Positions 1 through 6,540 of a stretch of 13,296 bases of DNA are shown here, in pieces (the first letter of the stretch is position 1; each line of letters starts with the position of its first letter). Origin of the DNA: Gammaproteobacteria bacterium (lineage in GTDB: Bacteria; Pseudomonadota; Gammaproteobacteria; GRL18); the NCBI GenBank assembly GCA_013139395.1, contig WTAX01000158.1, forward strand, positions 1 through 13,296, given 5' to 3'. The notes beneath the pieces are model-generated. The model did not search any database. It was not told the DNA's origin and saw only the letters and a list, made by a program, of their open reading frames with translations. The translations under genes were made by a program, and so were the position numbers.

Positions 1-157
1 AGCCTATTGGGATAAGTTTGAATTTCCGCAGATATTACCGGATTATTTTTCAGCTGAAGGCTGGATGCTGTCAACCTGGTGGTATAAACCCCAATACCGA
101 AACACAGAGTATCAGACAGCAGGCTCATCTGCTGATGCAGCGTCAAAAAAAAATTAG
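1..157 (+). CDS. yejA: YejA-like periplasmic oligopeptide-binding protein, 3' end only
   Basis: Only the last 51 codons are in the window, read from base 2 and ending in TAG at 155-157. The visible tail starts AYWDKFEFPQ and contains the aromatic cluster STWWYKP. That resembles the C-terminus of family 5 extracellular solute-binding proteins of the YejA type, which end in a WDKF...TWW region. Such a protein captures oligopeptides in the periplasm and delivers them to the YejBE permease. The assignment rests mainly on context: it ends 22 nt before a clear yejB, yejE, yejF series on the same strand, the canonical order of this transporter. The final residues (about 41-51, Ser/Ala/Lys rich) look like a flexible tail. 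The signal peptide and start lie outside the window. Confidence 0.8.
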   Translation, partial: AYWDKFEFPQILPDYFSAEGWMLSTWWYKPQYRNTEYQTAGSSADAASKKN

Positions 158-179
158 GCTTATAAAAAGTTAATTACTT

Positions 180-1235
180 ATGTTTTATTATATAGTTAAA
201 CGATTACTGCTCATGATCCCCACTTTATTTGGTGTCATGCTCATTACCTTTGCCATTACTCAGTTTGTGCCGGGCGGGCCTGTTGAACAATTGGTTGCCC
301 AATTGACCGGACAGGATCAAATGACTGAAGTCGGCAGTACTGCCAGTGAATTATATCGTGGTGCAGAAGGTCTGGATAAAGAACGTCTGGATGAAATTAA
401 GGCGCTATATGGTTTTGATAAACCTCCTGTAGAGCGTTTTGTTACCATGATGGCTAATTATATTCGTTTTGATTTTGGTGAGAGTTACCATCATCATCAG
501 TCAGTAACAGAGTTAATCGTTGATAAACTGCCGGTTTCAATCAGTCTGGGCATGTGGACGTTTTTTATTACTTACCTGACCTGTATTCCGTTAGGTATAG
601 CTAAAGCAGTAAGAGACGGCACTCGATTTGATGTGATTTCCAGTACCATTGTTTTAGTGGGTTATGCAATTCCAGGGTTTGTGCTGGCAATTTTACTGCT
701 GGTTTTATTTGGCGGCGGTAGTTTTTTTGATGTTTTTCCACTCAAAGGACTGACGTCTGATAATTGGGATCAGCTCAGTTGGTTTGGCAAAACAACGGAT
801 TATTTATGGCATATGGTACTCCCCATTATTTCTTCTGTGATTGGTAGTTTTGCTGTGATGACCATGCTGACAAAAAACAGCTTCTTAGAAGAAATACGTA
901 AAAATTATGTGGTGACAGCCAAAGCAAAAGGTTTAAGCAGTAATCAGGTGTTATATAAACATGTCTTTAGAAATGCTTTAATTCCTTTAGTGACCGGATT
1001 TCCTGCTAGTTTCTTAGCCGCTTTTTTTGCCGGCAGCTTATTGATAGAAACCATTTTTTCACTGGATGGTTTGGGTTTATTGTCCTATGAGTCCATTGTG
1101 CGACGTGATTATCCCGTGGTATTGGGCTCACTTTTTTTGTTTACCTTATTAGGCTTGTTTACTAAGCTCATCACTGATCTGTCTTATGTGTTGATTGATC
1201 CTCGTATTAAATTTGATTCAGCTAAATCAAGCTAG
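180..1235 (+). CDS. yejB: Oligopeptide ABC transporter permease YejB
   Basis: Inner-membrane permease subunit of a YejABEF-type importer; in E. coli this system takes up peptides and microcin C. The 351-residue length is close to the E. coli protein. The N-terminus (MFYYIVKRLLLMIPTLFGVM) is the typical first membrane segment of DppB/OppB-type permeases. A periplasmic region (about 31-118) follows, then further hydrophobic segments at about 122-142, 155-178, 212-232, 268-290 and 312-335. The EAA loop that docks the ATPase is at about 243-270 (YVVTAKAKGLSS...KHVFRNALIPL), and the protein ends in the family's DPRIKF motif (340-345). Three consecutive histidines (104-106) lie in the periplasmic region. 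The start ATG has only a weak purine-rich stretch upstream, so translation may partly depend on coupling to yejA. Its TAG stop overlaps the Shine-Dalgarno of yejE. Confidence 0.95.
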   Translation: MFYYIVKRLLLMIPTLFGVMLITFAITQFVPGGPVEQLVAQLTGQDQMTEVGSTASELYRGAEGLDKERLDEIKALYGFDKPPVERFVTMMANYIRFDFGESYHHHQSVTELIVDKLPVSISLGMWTFFITYLTCIPLGIAKAVRDGTRFDVISSTIVLVGYAIPGFVLAILLLVLFGGGSFFDVFPLKGLTSDNWDQLSWFGKTTDYLWHMVLPIISSVIGSFAVMTMLTKNSFLEEIRKNYVVTAKAKGLSSNQVLYKHVFRNALIPLVTGFPASFLAAFFAGSLLIETIFSLDGLGLLSYESIVRRDYPVVLGSLFLFTLLGLFTKLITDLSYVLIDPRIKFDSAKSS

Positions 1236-1243
1236 GAGGGGAT

Positions 1244-2293
1244 ATGACAACTCAACAATCTATTGAACAATTACTTAATTTATCACCCCTGCAACGTGCC
1301 TGGATGCGTTTTAAAAATAATCGCCGTGGTTATTATTCCCTATGGATCTTTATCGTGATTTTTGGGGTGAGCTTATTTGCTGAATTAATCAGTAATGATA
1401 AGCCGTTAATTATACAATATGAGCAGCAATACTACTTCCCGCTTTGGAATGATTATCCCGAAACGACGTTTGGCGGTGATTTTGTCACCATGACGGATTA
1501 TAACGATCCCTATATCAGAGAAAAAATACTGGCTAATGGTAACTGGGCAATTTATCCCATTAATAATTATCGCTATGATTCCATTAATTACTTTGCCGAA
1601 TTACCCAATCCGGCAAGGCCTTCAGCACAAAACTTTTTAGGTACTGATGATCGTGGCAGAGATGTACTTGCTCGTTTGATCTATGGCTTTCGTTTATCTG
1701 TTCTTTTTGCACTGGTGTTGACGGCTATTGGTGTTGTTATTGGTATTATTGTCGGTAGTATTCAGGGTTATTTTGTGGGCAAAATAGATCTGATCACGCA
1801 ACGCATTATAGAAATCTGGAGCTCTATGCCAGAGCTCTATCTACTTATTATTTTTGCATCCATCTTCAAGCCTAGTATTGGCCTGTTAATTATCCTCTTA
1901 TCAATGTTCGGCTGGATGGGCTTATCCGATTATGTCAGGGCAGAGTTCTTACGTGGGCGAAATCTGGATTATGTCCAGGCTGCCCGTTCAATGGGTGTTT
2001 CTAATGTGGGAATTATGTTCAAACACCTTCTACCCAATAGCATGGTACCGGTTTTGACATTTTTACCGTTTCGTATCAGTGGTGCTATTTTAGCTTTGAC
2101 CAGTTTAGATTATCTTGGGCTCGGCGTACCACCATCTACCCCGAGTTTGGGTGAATTATTATCTCAGGGTAAAGACAATATCGATGCCTGGTGGCTTTCT
2201 ATGACCACCTTTTCAGTGCTTGTCGGCACTTTAGTGTTATTAATTTTTATAGGTGAAGCCTTACGTGAGGCACTGGATACTCGACGTGGATAA
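1244..2293 (+). CDS. yejE: Oligopeptide ABC transporter permease YejE
   Basis: Second permease subunit, partner of YejB in the membrane. The 349 residues begin with a cytoplasmic segment carrying SPLQRAWMRFKNNRRGYYSL, the usual OppC/DppC-type start, then a membrane segment (about 31-50). A long periplasmic region (about 51-130) leads to LGTDDRGRDVLARLIYG (132-148), a strongly conserved stretch of this permease class. Later membrane segments are at about 150-175, 195-222, 268-290 and 322-340. The EAA loop is at about 242-270 (LDYVQAARSMG...HLLPNSMVPV). The conserved LGLGVPPSTPSLGELL is at 291-306. An AGGAGGGG ribosome-binding site at about 1234-1241 precedes the ATG with ideal spacing and overlaps the yejB stop, so the two are translationally linked. 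Confidence 0.95.
   Translation: MTTQQSIEQLLNLSPLQRAWMRFKNNRRGYYSLWIFIVIFGVSLFAELISNDKPLIIQYEQQYYFPLWNDYPETTFGGDFVTMTDYNDPYIREKILANGNWAIYPINNYRYDSINYFAELPNPARPSAQNFLGTDDRGRDVLARLIYGFRLSVLFALVLTAIGVVIGIIVGSIQGYFVGKIDLITQRIIEIWSSMPELYLLIIFASIFKPSIGLLIILLSMFGWMGLSDYVRAEFLRGRNLDYVQAARSMGVSNVGIMFKHLLPNSMVPVLTFLPFRISGAILALTSLDYLGLGVPPSTPSLGELLSQGKDNIDAWWLSMTTFSVLVGTLVLLIFIGEALREALDTRRG
2286..2290 (+). promoter_or_regulatory. Ribosome-binding site deciding the yejF start
   Basis: GTGGA, 4 nt before the ATG at 2295 and inside the last codons of yejE. It is short, but its position supports the 547-residue YejF start over the in-frame ATG at 2253 and implies translational coupling with yejE. Confidence 0.5.
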
Positions 2294-2294
2294 T

Positions 2295-3938
2295 ATGAAC
2301 AAACAAAACAGTATTCTTGAAATTAAAGATTTGAGTGTTGATTTTGATACACTAGCCGGATCTGTTAATGTCGTTCGTGATATTAATTTTTCACTGGCTG
2401 CGGGTGAAACCATGGCGCTGGTTGGGGAATCAGGCTCAGGAAAATCCGTTACCGCCATGTCGATATTACGTTTACATGATGAAGAAAAAGTGAACTATAG
2501 CTCAGGCTCGATTTCTTTTCTTGGAAATAACTTATTGGGCACTGATGAAAATAATATAAAAGCAGTGCGTGGTAGTAAAATTTCAATGATTTTTCAAGAA
2601 CCCATGACCTCTTTAAATCCTACTTTCACTGTAGGTGATCAAATTATGGAACCCATGCTGATTCATAAGGGGATGAGCAAACCGGCAGCTAAAAAACGGG
2701 CCATTGAATTAATGGAATTAACCGGCATTCCCGATCCTCACTATCGTTTTGATGCTTTTCCTCATCTTTTATCGGGTGGGCAACGTCAGCGCATGATGAT
2801 TTCCATGGCGCTTGCTTGTGATCCGAAGTTATTAATTGCTGATGAACCCACAACTGCTTTAGATGTGACAGTGCAGCTGCAAATATTACTCTTATTAGAA
2901 AAACTTAAAAAAGAGTTTTCTATGGCGGTATTAATGATCTCTCATGATCTTAATCTGGTAAAGCGTTTTGCTGATCATGTCTGTGTGATGCAGGAAGGTA
3001 ATATCGTTGAACAGGGAAGGGTGGACGGCTTATTTAATGATCCACAGCATCCCTACACTATTAAATTACTTAATAGTGAACCGGAACGAATTATTCCCGA
3101 TGGTGAGACTCAAGCATTACGAGATAATAAAGAATTGCTTTCAGGACATCACTTAAAATGTCATTTTACCAGTACTAAGGGATTTTTTCGCAGGACATCA
3201 AATACAGTCAAAGCAGTTGATAATATTGATCTGGTGCTTAGAGAAGGTGAAACATTAGGTATAGTGGGTGAGTCTGGTTCAGGCAAATCGACCTTAGGTC
3301 GATGTTTACTTAAATTAGAAAATTGTTCCGGGGAAATTTATTTTGATCAAAAACAAATTGATCACTTAACACATACTGCTTTACGTCCTTTGCGCAAAGA
3401 ATTTCAGGTTGTTTTTCAAGATCCCTATTCTTCACTATCACCGAGAATGACCATTGAACAGATTGTTGGTGAAGGATTACAGATTCATTTCCCACACTTG
3501 AATAAAGAACAACGCAGGGAAAAAATACAAAAGGTACTGCTTGAAGTGGGCTTGGAGGAAGATATTCTCTGGCGCTATCCCCATGAATTTTCAGGAGGAC
3601 AGCGACAGCGTATTGCAATTGCTCGTGTGGTTATTCTTGAACCTAAACTGATATTACTCGATGAGCCAACCAGTGCGTTAGATGTTTCCGTACAAAAACA
3701 GGTTCTCGTTTTATTAAGAGAATTGCAGGAACGTCATAAAATTTCTTACTTGTTCATCACTCATGATTTAAAGGTAATTGAAGCCGTAGCACATCGTATT
3801 ATGGTGATGAAAGACGGCAAAATCATCGAAACAGGTGAAACAAATGATATTTTTAAGGCGCCAAAAGAAACCTATACACAAAACTTGCTCACGGCATCAC
3901 TTTTTAAAGATGTTGGTGGTGAAAAGCTTAACGCTTAA
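2295..3938 (+). CDS. yejF: Oligopeptide ABC transporter ATPase YejF (two fused ATPase domains)
   Basis: Cytoplasmic ATPase that powers YejBE; two complete ABC domains in one chain, as in E. coli YejF. Numbering from the chosen start (547 residues): domain 1 has Walker A GESGSGKS (44-51), Q-loop Gln101, LSGGQ (159-163), Walker B LLIADEP (179-185) and H-loop His217. Domain 2 has Walker A GESGSGKS (325-332), Q-loop Gln375, FSGGQ (432-436), Walker B LILLDEP (452-458) and His490. All catalytic residues are present in both halves. [12 protein letters not shown] (248-259) is the linker motif typical of oligopeptide-type ATPases. The frame is open back to an ATG at 2253, but that lies inside yejE. 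The ATG at 2295 is preferred: it begins two bases after the yejE stop, follows a GTGGA ribosome site, and gives the [10 protein letters not shown] start usual for the family. Confidence 0.95.
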   Translation: MNKQNSILEIKDLSVDFDTLAGSVNVVRDINFSLAAGETMALVGESGSGKSVTAMSILRLHDEEKVNYSSGSISFLGNNLLGTDENNIKAVRGSKISMIFQEPMTSLNPTFTVGDQIMEPMLIHKGMSKPAAKKRAIELMELTGIPDPHYRFDAFPHLLSGGQRQRMMISMALACDPKLLIADEPTTALDVTVQLQILLLLEKLKKEFSMAVLMISHDLNLVKRFADHVCVMQEGNIVEQGRVDGLFNDPQHPYTIKLLNSEPERIIPDGETQALRDNKELLSGHHLKCHFTSTKGFFRRTSNTVKAVDNIDLVLREGETLGIVGESGSGKSTLGRCLLKLENCSGEIYFDQKQIDHLTHTALRPLRKEFQVVFQDPYSSLSPRMTIEQIVGEGLQIHFPHLNKEQRREKIQKVLLEVGLEEDILWRYPHEFSGGQRQRIAIARVVILEPKLILLDEPTSALDVSVQKQVLVLLRELQERHKISYLFITHDLKVIEAVAHRIMVMKDGKIIETGETNDIFKAPKETYTQNLLTASLFKDVGGEKLNA

Positions 3939-3939
3939 T

Positions 3940-4080
3940 TAAATAAGTGTTCCAACACGTGAATATTCTTTATTTAACATCCGCATCCAAGCTTGCCATT
4001 CATTATTGTGCTCGGACTGCGTCAAATCGCCCAATAATAAATGACAAACTCGGATACTCAGTGTGCACCATTTAGGAACT
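3940..4080. repeat. Palindromic MITE-like repeat, copy A
   Basis: A roughly 140-bp element starting one base after the yejF stop codon. It is the same kind of sequence as 9708-9838. Both copies share the left edge TAAATAANTGTTCCAA, the central strings CATTCATTATTG and CAATAATAAATGAC (CCAAATAATAAATGAC in copy B), and the right edge TTTAGGA. The core is an inverted repeat: left arm 3983-4000 (GCATCCAAGCTTGCCATT) and right arm 4040-4057 (AATGACAAACTCGGATAC) pair with four mismatches, and pairing continues inward past one more mismatch through ATTATTG/CAATAAT. The outer ends are also loosely inverted (TGTTCCAA against AGTTCCTAAA read from the other strand). No open reading frame lies inside. It may double as the yejF terminator, but no T-tract follows. 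Whether it is mobile or RNA-active is inference. Confidence 0.75.
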
Positions 4081-4340
4081 GCCATTTAACATCAATAAAA
4101 TACAATAAAAAATATTAAAATCTATAAAAATACACATAATTTGTGATATATTAGCAAAATAATAAAAAAAAGATGAATTAAGTTGCTGCCTGTTTATTAA
4201 TTTGAAAAGAAATAATAATAATAAAATTCAGAATTACTGGAACTAAAGCATTTATCGGGATGATATAGTCTAATATCTTGATTCGTCATGTTGTTACTTT
4301 TTCAACTTAAAAAACCAAACCCCAAAACTGGAGAATTATT
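4081..4340. other. AT-rich non-coding leader upstream of the DUF302 gene
   Basis: About 260 bp without a credible gene; very rich in A and T, with A-runs at 4099-4130 and 4161-4170 and ATA/AAT repeats near 4210-4222. It separates copy A of the palindromic repeat from the DUF302 gene and must hold that gene's promoter. Two extended -10-like strings are visible: TGATATATT at 4144-4152 and TGATATAGT at 4261-4269. Neither has a convincing -35 hexamer at 16-18 bp. I see no structured RNA or clear operator. Confidence 0.55.
4261..4269 (+). promoter_or_regulatory. Candidate extended -10 promoter for the DUF302 gene
   Basis: TGATATAGT matches the extended -10 pattern TGnTATAaT with one change. It would start transcription near 4276 and leave a leader of about 65 nt. 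No good -35 is present, so this is a candidate only; TGATATATT at 4144-4152 is an alternative. Confidence 0.3.
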
Positions 4341-4913
4341 TTGTTTAAAAATATCCTTGCCTTAGTTGGCCTGGTGGCTATTATTGCATCCGGCGTTTTG
4401 TATATGAATGTTAAAAATACCCTGAGTGAATTTGATCCAGGTGCAACCAAAGCTTATACTGAACTGGTACAAAATATATTAAAGTATAAAGATGCTGCCA
4501 GTGCGACTGTCTGGCGTTTTCCTGTAGAAGAAGGTCTTACTGCGGATGATATTGAAAAAAGTTTAAAGAATATTGCTAATGAGCTTAATATTGCAAATGT
4601 TGGTGAATTACCACTTTCTTTAGACATTGCAGCAAAGACAGAGAAACCGTACCGTTTTGTGAAAATATTCCTGTTTTGTAACTCTTTAACAGCAGCACAG
4701 ATGCTTGATTATAATGATGCGTTTTCAGCTTATTTACCTTGTCGTATTTCACTGGTTGAAGATAAGACCGGCAAATTATGGCTGTATTCTCTAAACATGG
4801 ATCTAATGATTTATGGTGGAAAACCACTACCTCCAGCGTTAAAAGCTGAAGCAATAAAAGTAAAGACAATTATTCTTGAAATTATGGAACGTGCTGCTGA
4901 AGGGGACTTCTAA
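4341..4913 (+). CDS. Membrane-anchored DUF302 domain protein
   Basis: A 190-residue protein with an N-terminal hydrophobic anchor (about residues 3-23, NILALVGLVAIIASGVLYM) and a predicted extracytoplasmic domain. The C-terminal half matches the pattern I know for DUF302: YRFVKIFLFCNS (104-115), then LPCRISLVEDKTGKLWL (132-148) and NMDLM (152-156). Cys113 and Cys134 sit at the positions typical of many family members. The biochemical function of DUF302 is not established; a redox or metal role for the two cysteines would be inference. The start is TTG, supported by GGAG at 4330-4333 with 7 nt spacing and because it places the hydrophobic segment at the N-terminus. The next in-frame ATG (codon 22) would cut the anchor off. 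The gene stands alone and converges with the minus-strand DUF853 gene. Confidence 0.8.
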   Translation: MFKNILALVGLVAIIASGVLYMNVKNTLSEFDPGATKAYTELVQNILKYKDAASATVWRFPVEEGLTADDIEKSLKNIANELNIANVGELPLSLDIAAKTEKPYRFVKIFLFCNSLTAAQMLDYNDAFSAYLPCRISLVEDKTGKLWLYSLNMDLMIYGGKPLPPALKAEAIKVKTIILEIMERAAEGDF

Positions 4914-4938
4914 ACAAAAAAACTAGAAAAATTGAATT

Positions 4939-4972
4939 AAATGTCCAATATCATTCATGATTATGGTCATTT
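4939..4972. terminator. Imperfect hairpin between convergent genes, possible terminator
   Basis: AAATGTCCAATATCAT and ATGATTATGGTCATTT pair around a 2-nt loop with three mismatches. On the minus strand (from the DUF853 gene) it is followed by a T-rich stretch (complement of 4914-4938, reading AATTTTTCTAGTTTTTTT), which fits an intrinsic terminator for that unit. For the plus-strand DUF302 transcript the downstream T-tract is weak. Confidence 0.4.
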
Positions 4973-5042
4973 AGTTTAATCCTTACCTGTCAGAGACTTG
5001 CACCCTGTATCATTGTATTTATTTTCCTAACTATTTCCCCAA

Positions 5043-6509
5043 CTATTTTCCCAATAATGTCTTCATAATACCGCGCACAATCTGGCGACCCAATGAGCTG
5101 CCAACGGAACGTAAAATACTTTTTGTAATTGACTCAGCATAGCTTTGACGGTTTGATGTGCGAGGTTTTTTTTCTGCTTTGGCTTTTTCCAGAGCTTCTT
5201 TTTCCAGTAAATCTGCTTCCATGCGCTGTTGTGCACGTTCTTTAAGGATCTCATAGGCTGATTCACGATCGATGTCATCATCATAGCGTCCTTTCATGGG
5301 GGAGCGCTTCATAATTTGTTGACGTTCTTCTGTCGTTAATGGGCCGATGCGTGATTCAGGAGGACATATTAATACTCGTTCTACAGGTGTCGGGGCACCA
5401 TTGTCATCAAGTACTGAAACAAGCGCTTCTCCTGTTTTTAGTTCAGTAATAGCACTGCGGGTATCGAGTTCCGGGTTCTCTCGAAAGGTATCTGCGACTA
5501 ATTTTACATTTTTCTTATCTTTTGGTGTAAATGCGCGTAGTGCATGCTGAATCTTTGTACCTAATTGTCCCATAATGTCTTCCGGGATATCCAAAGGGCT
5601 CTGGCTGATGAAATAAACGCCAACACCTTTGGAACGTATGAGACGTACAACTTGTTCTATTTTATCAATAAGAGAGCGGGGTGCACGATCAAATATAAGA
5701 TGTGCTTCATCAAAGAACAGTACAAGTTTAGGCTTTTCGGCATCACCAACCTCAGGTAATTGTTCATATAATTCAGCAAGTAACCAGATTAGGAAAGAGG
5801 CATAGACTTTGGGTGACTGGTGCATCAGTTTAGTGACATCCATGATGCTGATCACACCCTGACCGGAAAAATCTGTGATCATAAGGTCGTCTAATTTTAA
5901 TGCCGGCTCGGCGAATAAATTTTCACCGCCTTGCTGTTCCAGAACGAGCAAACGTCTCTGTATAGCTCCAAGACTGGAACTACTGATATTACCGTATTCT
6001 ACTGACAGGGTTTTGGCATTTTTGCCCATCCATGAGAGCATGCTGCGCAGATCTTTTAAATCAAGTAGTAATAAGCCCTCATCATCTGCTATGGCAAAAG
6101 CACTATATAAAATACCGCCTTGTACTTCATTGAGTTCTAAGAGATTGCTCAATAATAGAGGACCCATTTCTGAAATGGTGGTGTGCACGGGATGACCATT
6201 TTCGGCAAAGAGATCCCAGAACAAACTGGGATTAGCATGGTTGGCATAGTTTTCAATTTTTATAGTATCAATTCGGGACTGAATTTTTTCATTCATTGTT
6301 CCGCTTGCGGCAAGCCCGGATAAATCTCCCTTCACGTCAGCAAGAAAAACCGGTACACCAATTTTTGAAAAATTTTCTGCTAGTATTTGCAGAGTGACTG
6401 TTTTACCTGTACCGGTTGCACCGGCAATCATTCCGTGTCGATTAGCTGTTTTAGCTGAGAAATTGACCTGTGTTTTATCATTGCCGCCAATTAAAAAGTT
6501 AATACTCAT
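5043..6509 (-). CDS. DUF853 (YjgR/HerA-like) P-loop ATPase
   Basis: A 488-residue cytoplasmic ATPase of the HerA/FtsK-like superfamily, corresponding to E. coli YjgR (about 500 residues). Walker A is GATGTGKT (30-37), just after NRHGMIAG. VFLADVKGDLSG (54-65) is the conserved strand after it. Walker B is LVLFFDEAH (262-270). YFISQSPLDIPEDIMGQLG (299-317) is the sensor region, and Arg325 (HALRAF) is placed like a catalytic arginine. The tail after about 395 is charged, with a Lys/Glu-rich helix near 430-458, and ends LGRQIVRGIMKTLLGK, as is usual for this family. The cellular role of YjgR is not settled; relatives such as HerA are DNA translocases. AAGGA lies 8 nt before the ATG. It follows the DUF349 gene after 31 nt on the same strand, so co-transcription is likely. 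Confidence 0.9.
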   Translation of the reverse strand: MSINFLIGGNDKTQVNFSAKTANRHGMIAGATGTGKTVTLQILAENFSKIGVPVFLADVKGDLSGLAASGTMNEKIQSRIDTIKIENYANHANPSLFWDLFAENGHPVHTTISEMGPLLLSNLLELNEVQGGILYSAFAIADDEGLLLLDLKDLRSMLSWMGKNAKTLSVEYGNISSSSLGAIQRRLLVLEQQGGENLFAEPALKLDDLMITDFSGQGVISIMDVTKLMHQSPKVYASFLIWLLAELYEQLPEVGDAEKPKLVLFFDEAHLIFDRAPRSLIDKIEQVVRLIRSKGVGVYFISQSPLDIPEDIMGQLGTKIQHALRAFTPKDKKNVKLVADTFRENPELDTRSAITELKTGEALVSVLDDNGAPTPVERVLICPPESRIGPLTTEERQQIMKRSPMKGRYDDDIDRESAYEILKERAQQRMEADLLEKEALEKAKAEKKPRTSNRQSYAESITKSILRSVGSSLGRQIVRGIMKTLLGK

Positions 6510-6540
6510 ATTGCCATTCCTTGGTAAGGGTGAAAATAAA

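Noticed and set aside
2253..2294. Upstream in-frame ATG giving a 561-residue YejF
   Set aside because: It lies inside yejE, adds a non-family leader, and the ATG at 2295 directly after the yejE stop gives the expected N-terminus.
3940..4080. Integron attC site
   Set aside because: The element is a long palindrome of suitable size, but the expected outer core sites (RYYYAAC and GTTRRRY) are not at its ends, both copies lack adjacent cassette-like genes, and no integrase is present.
4141..4160. CRP-like site TTTGTGATATATTAGCAAAA
   Set aside because: Only one half-site (TGTGA) is convincing; the other half departs too far from TCACA to call.
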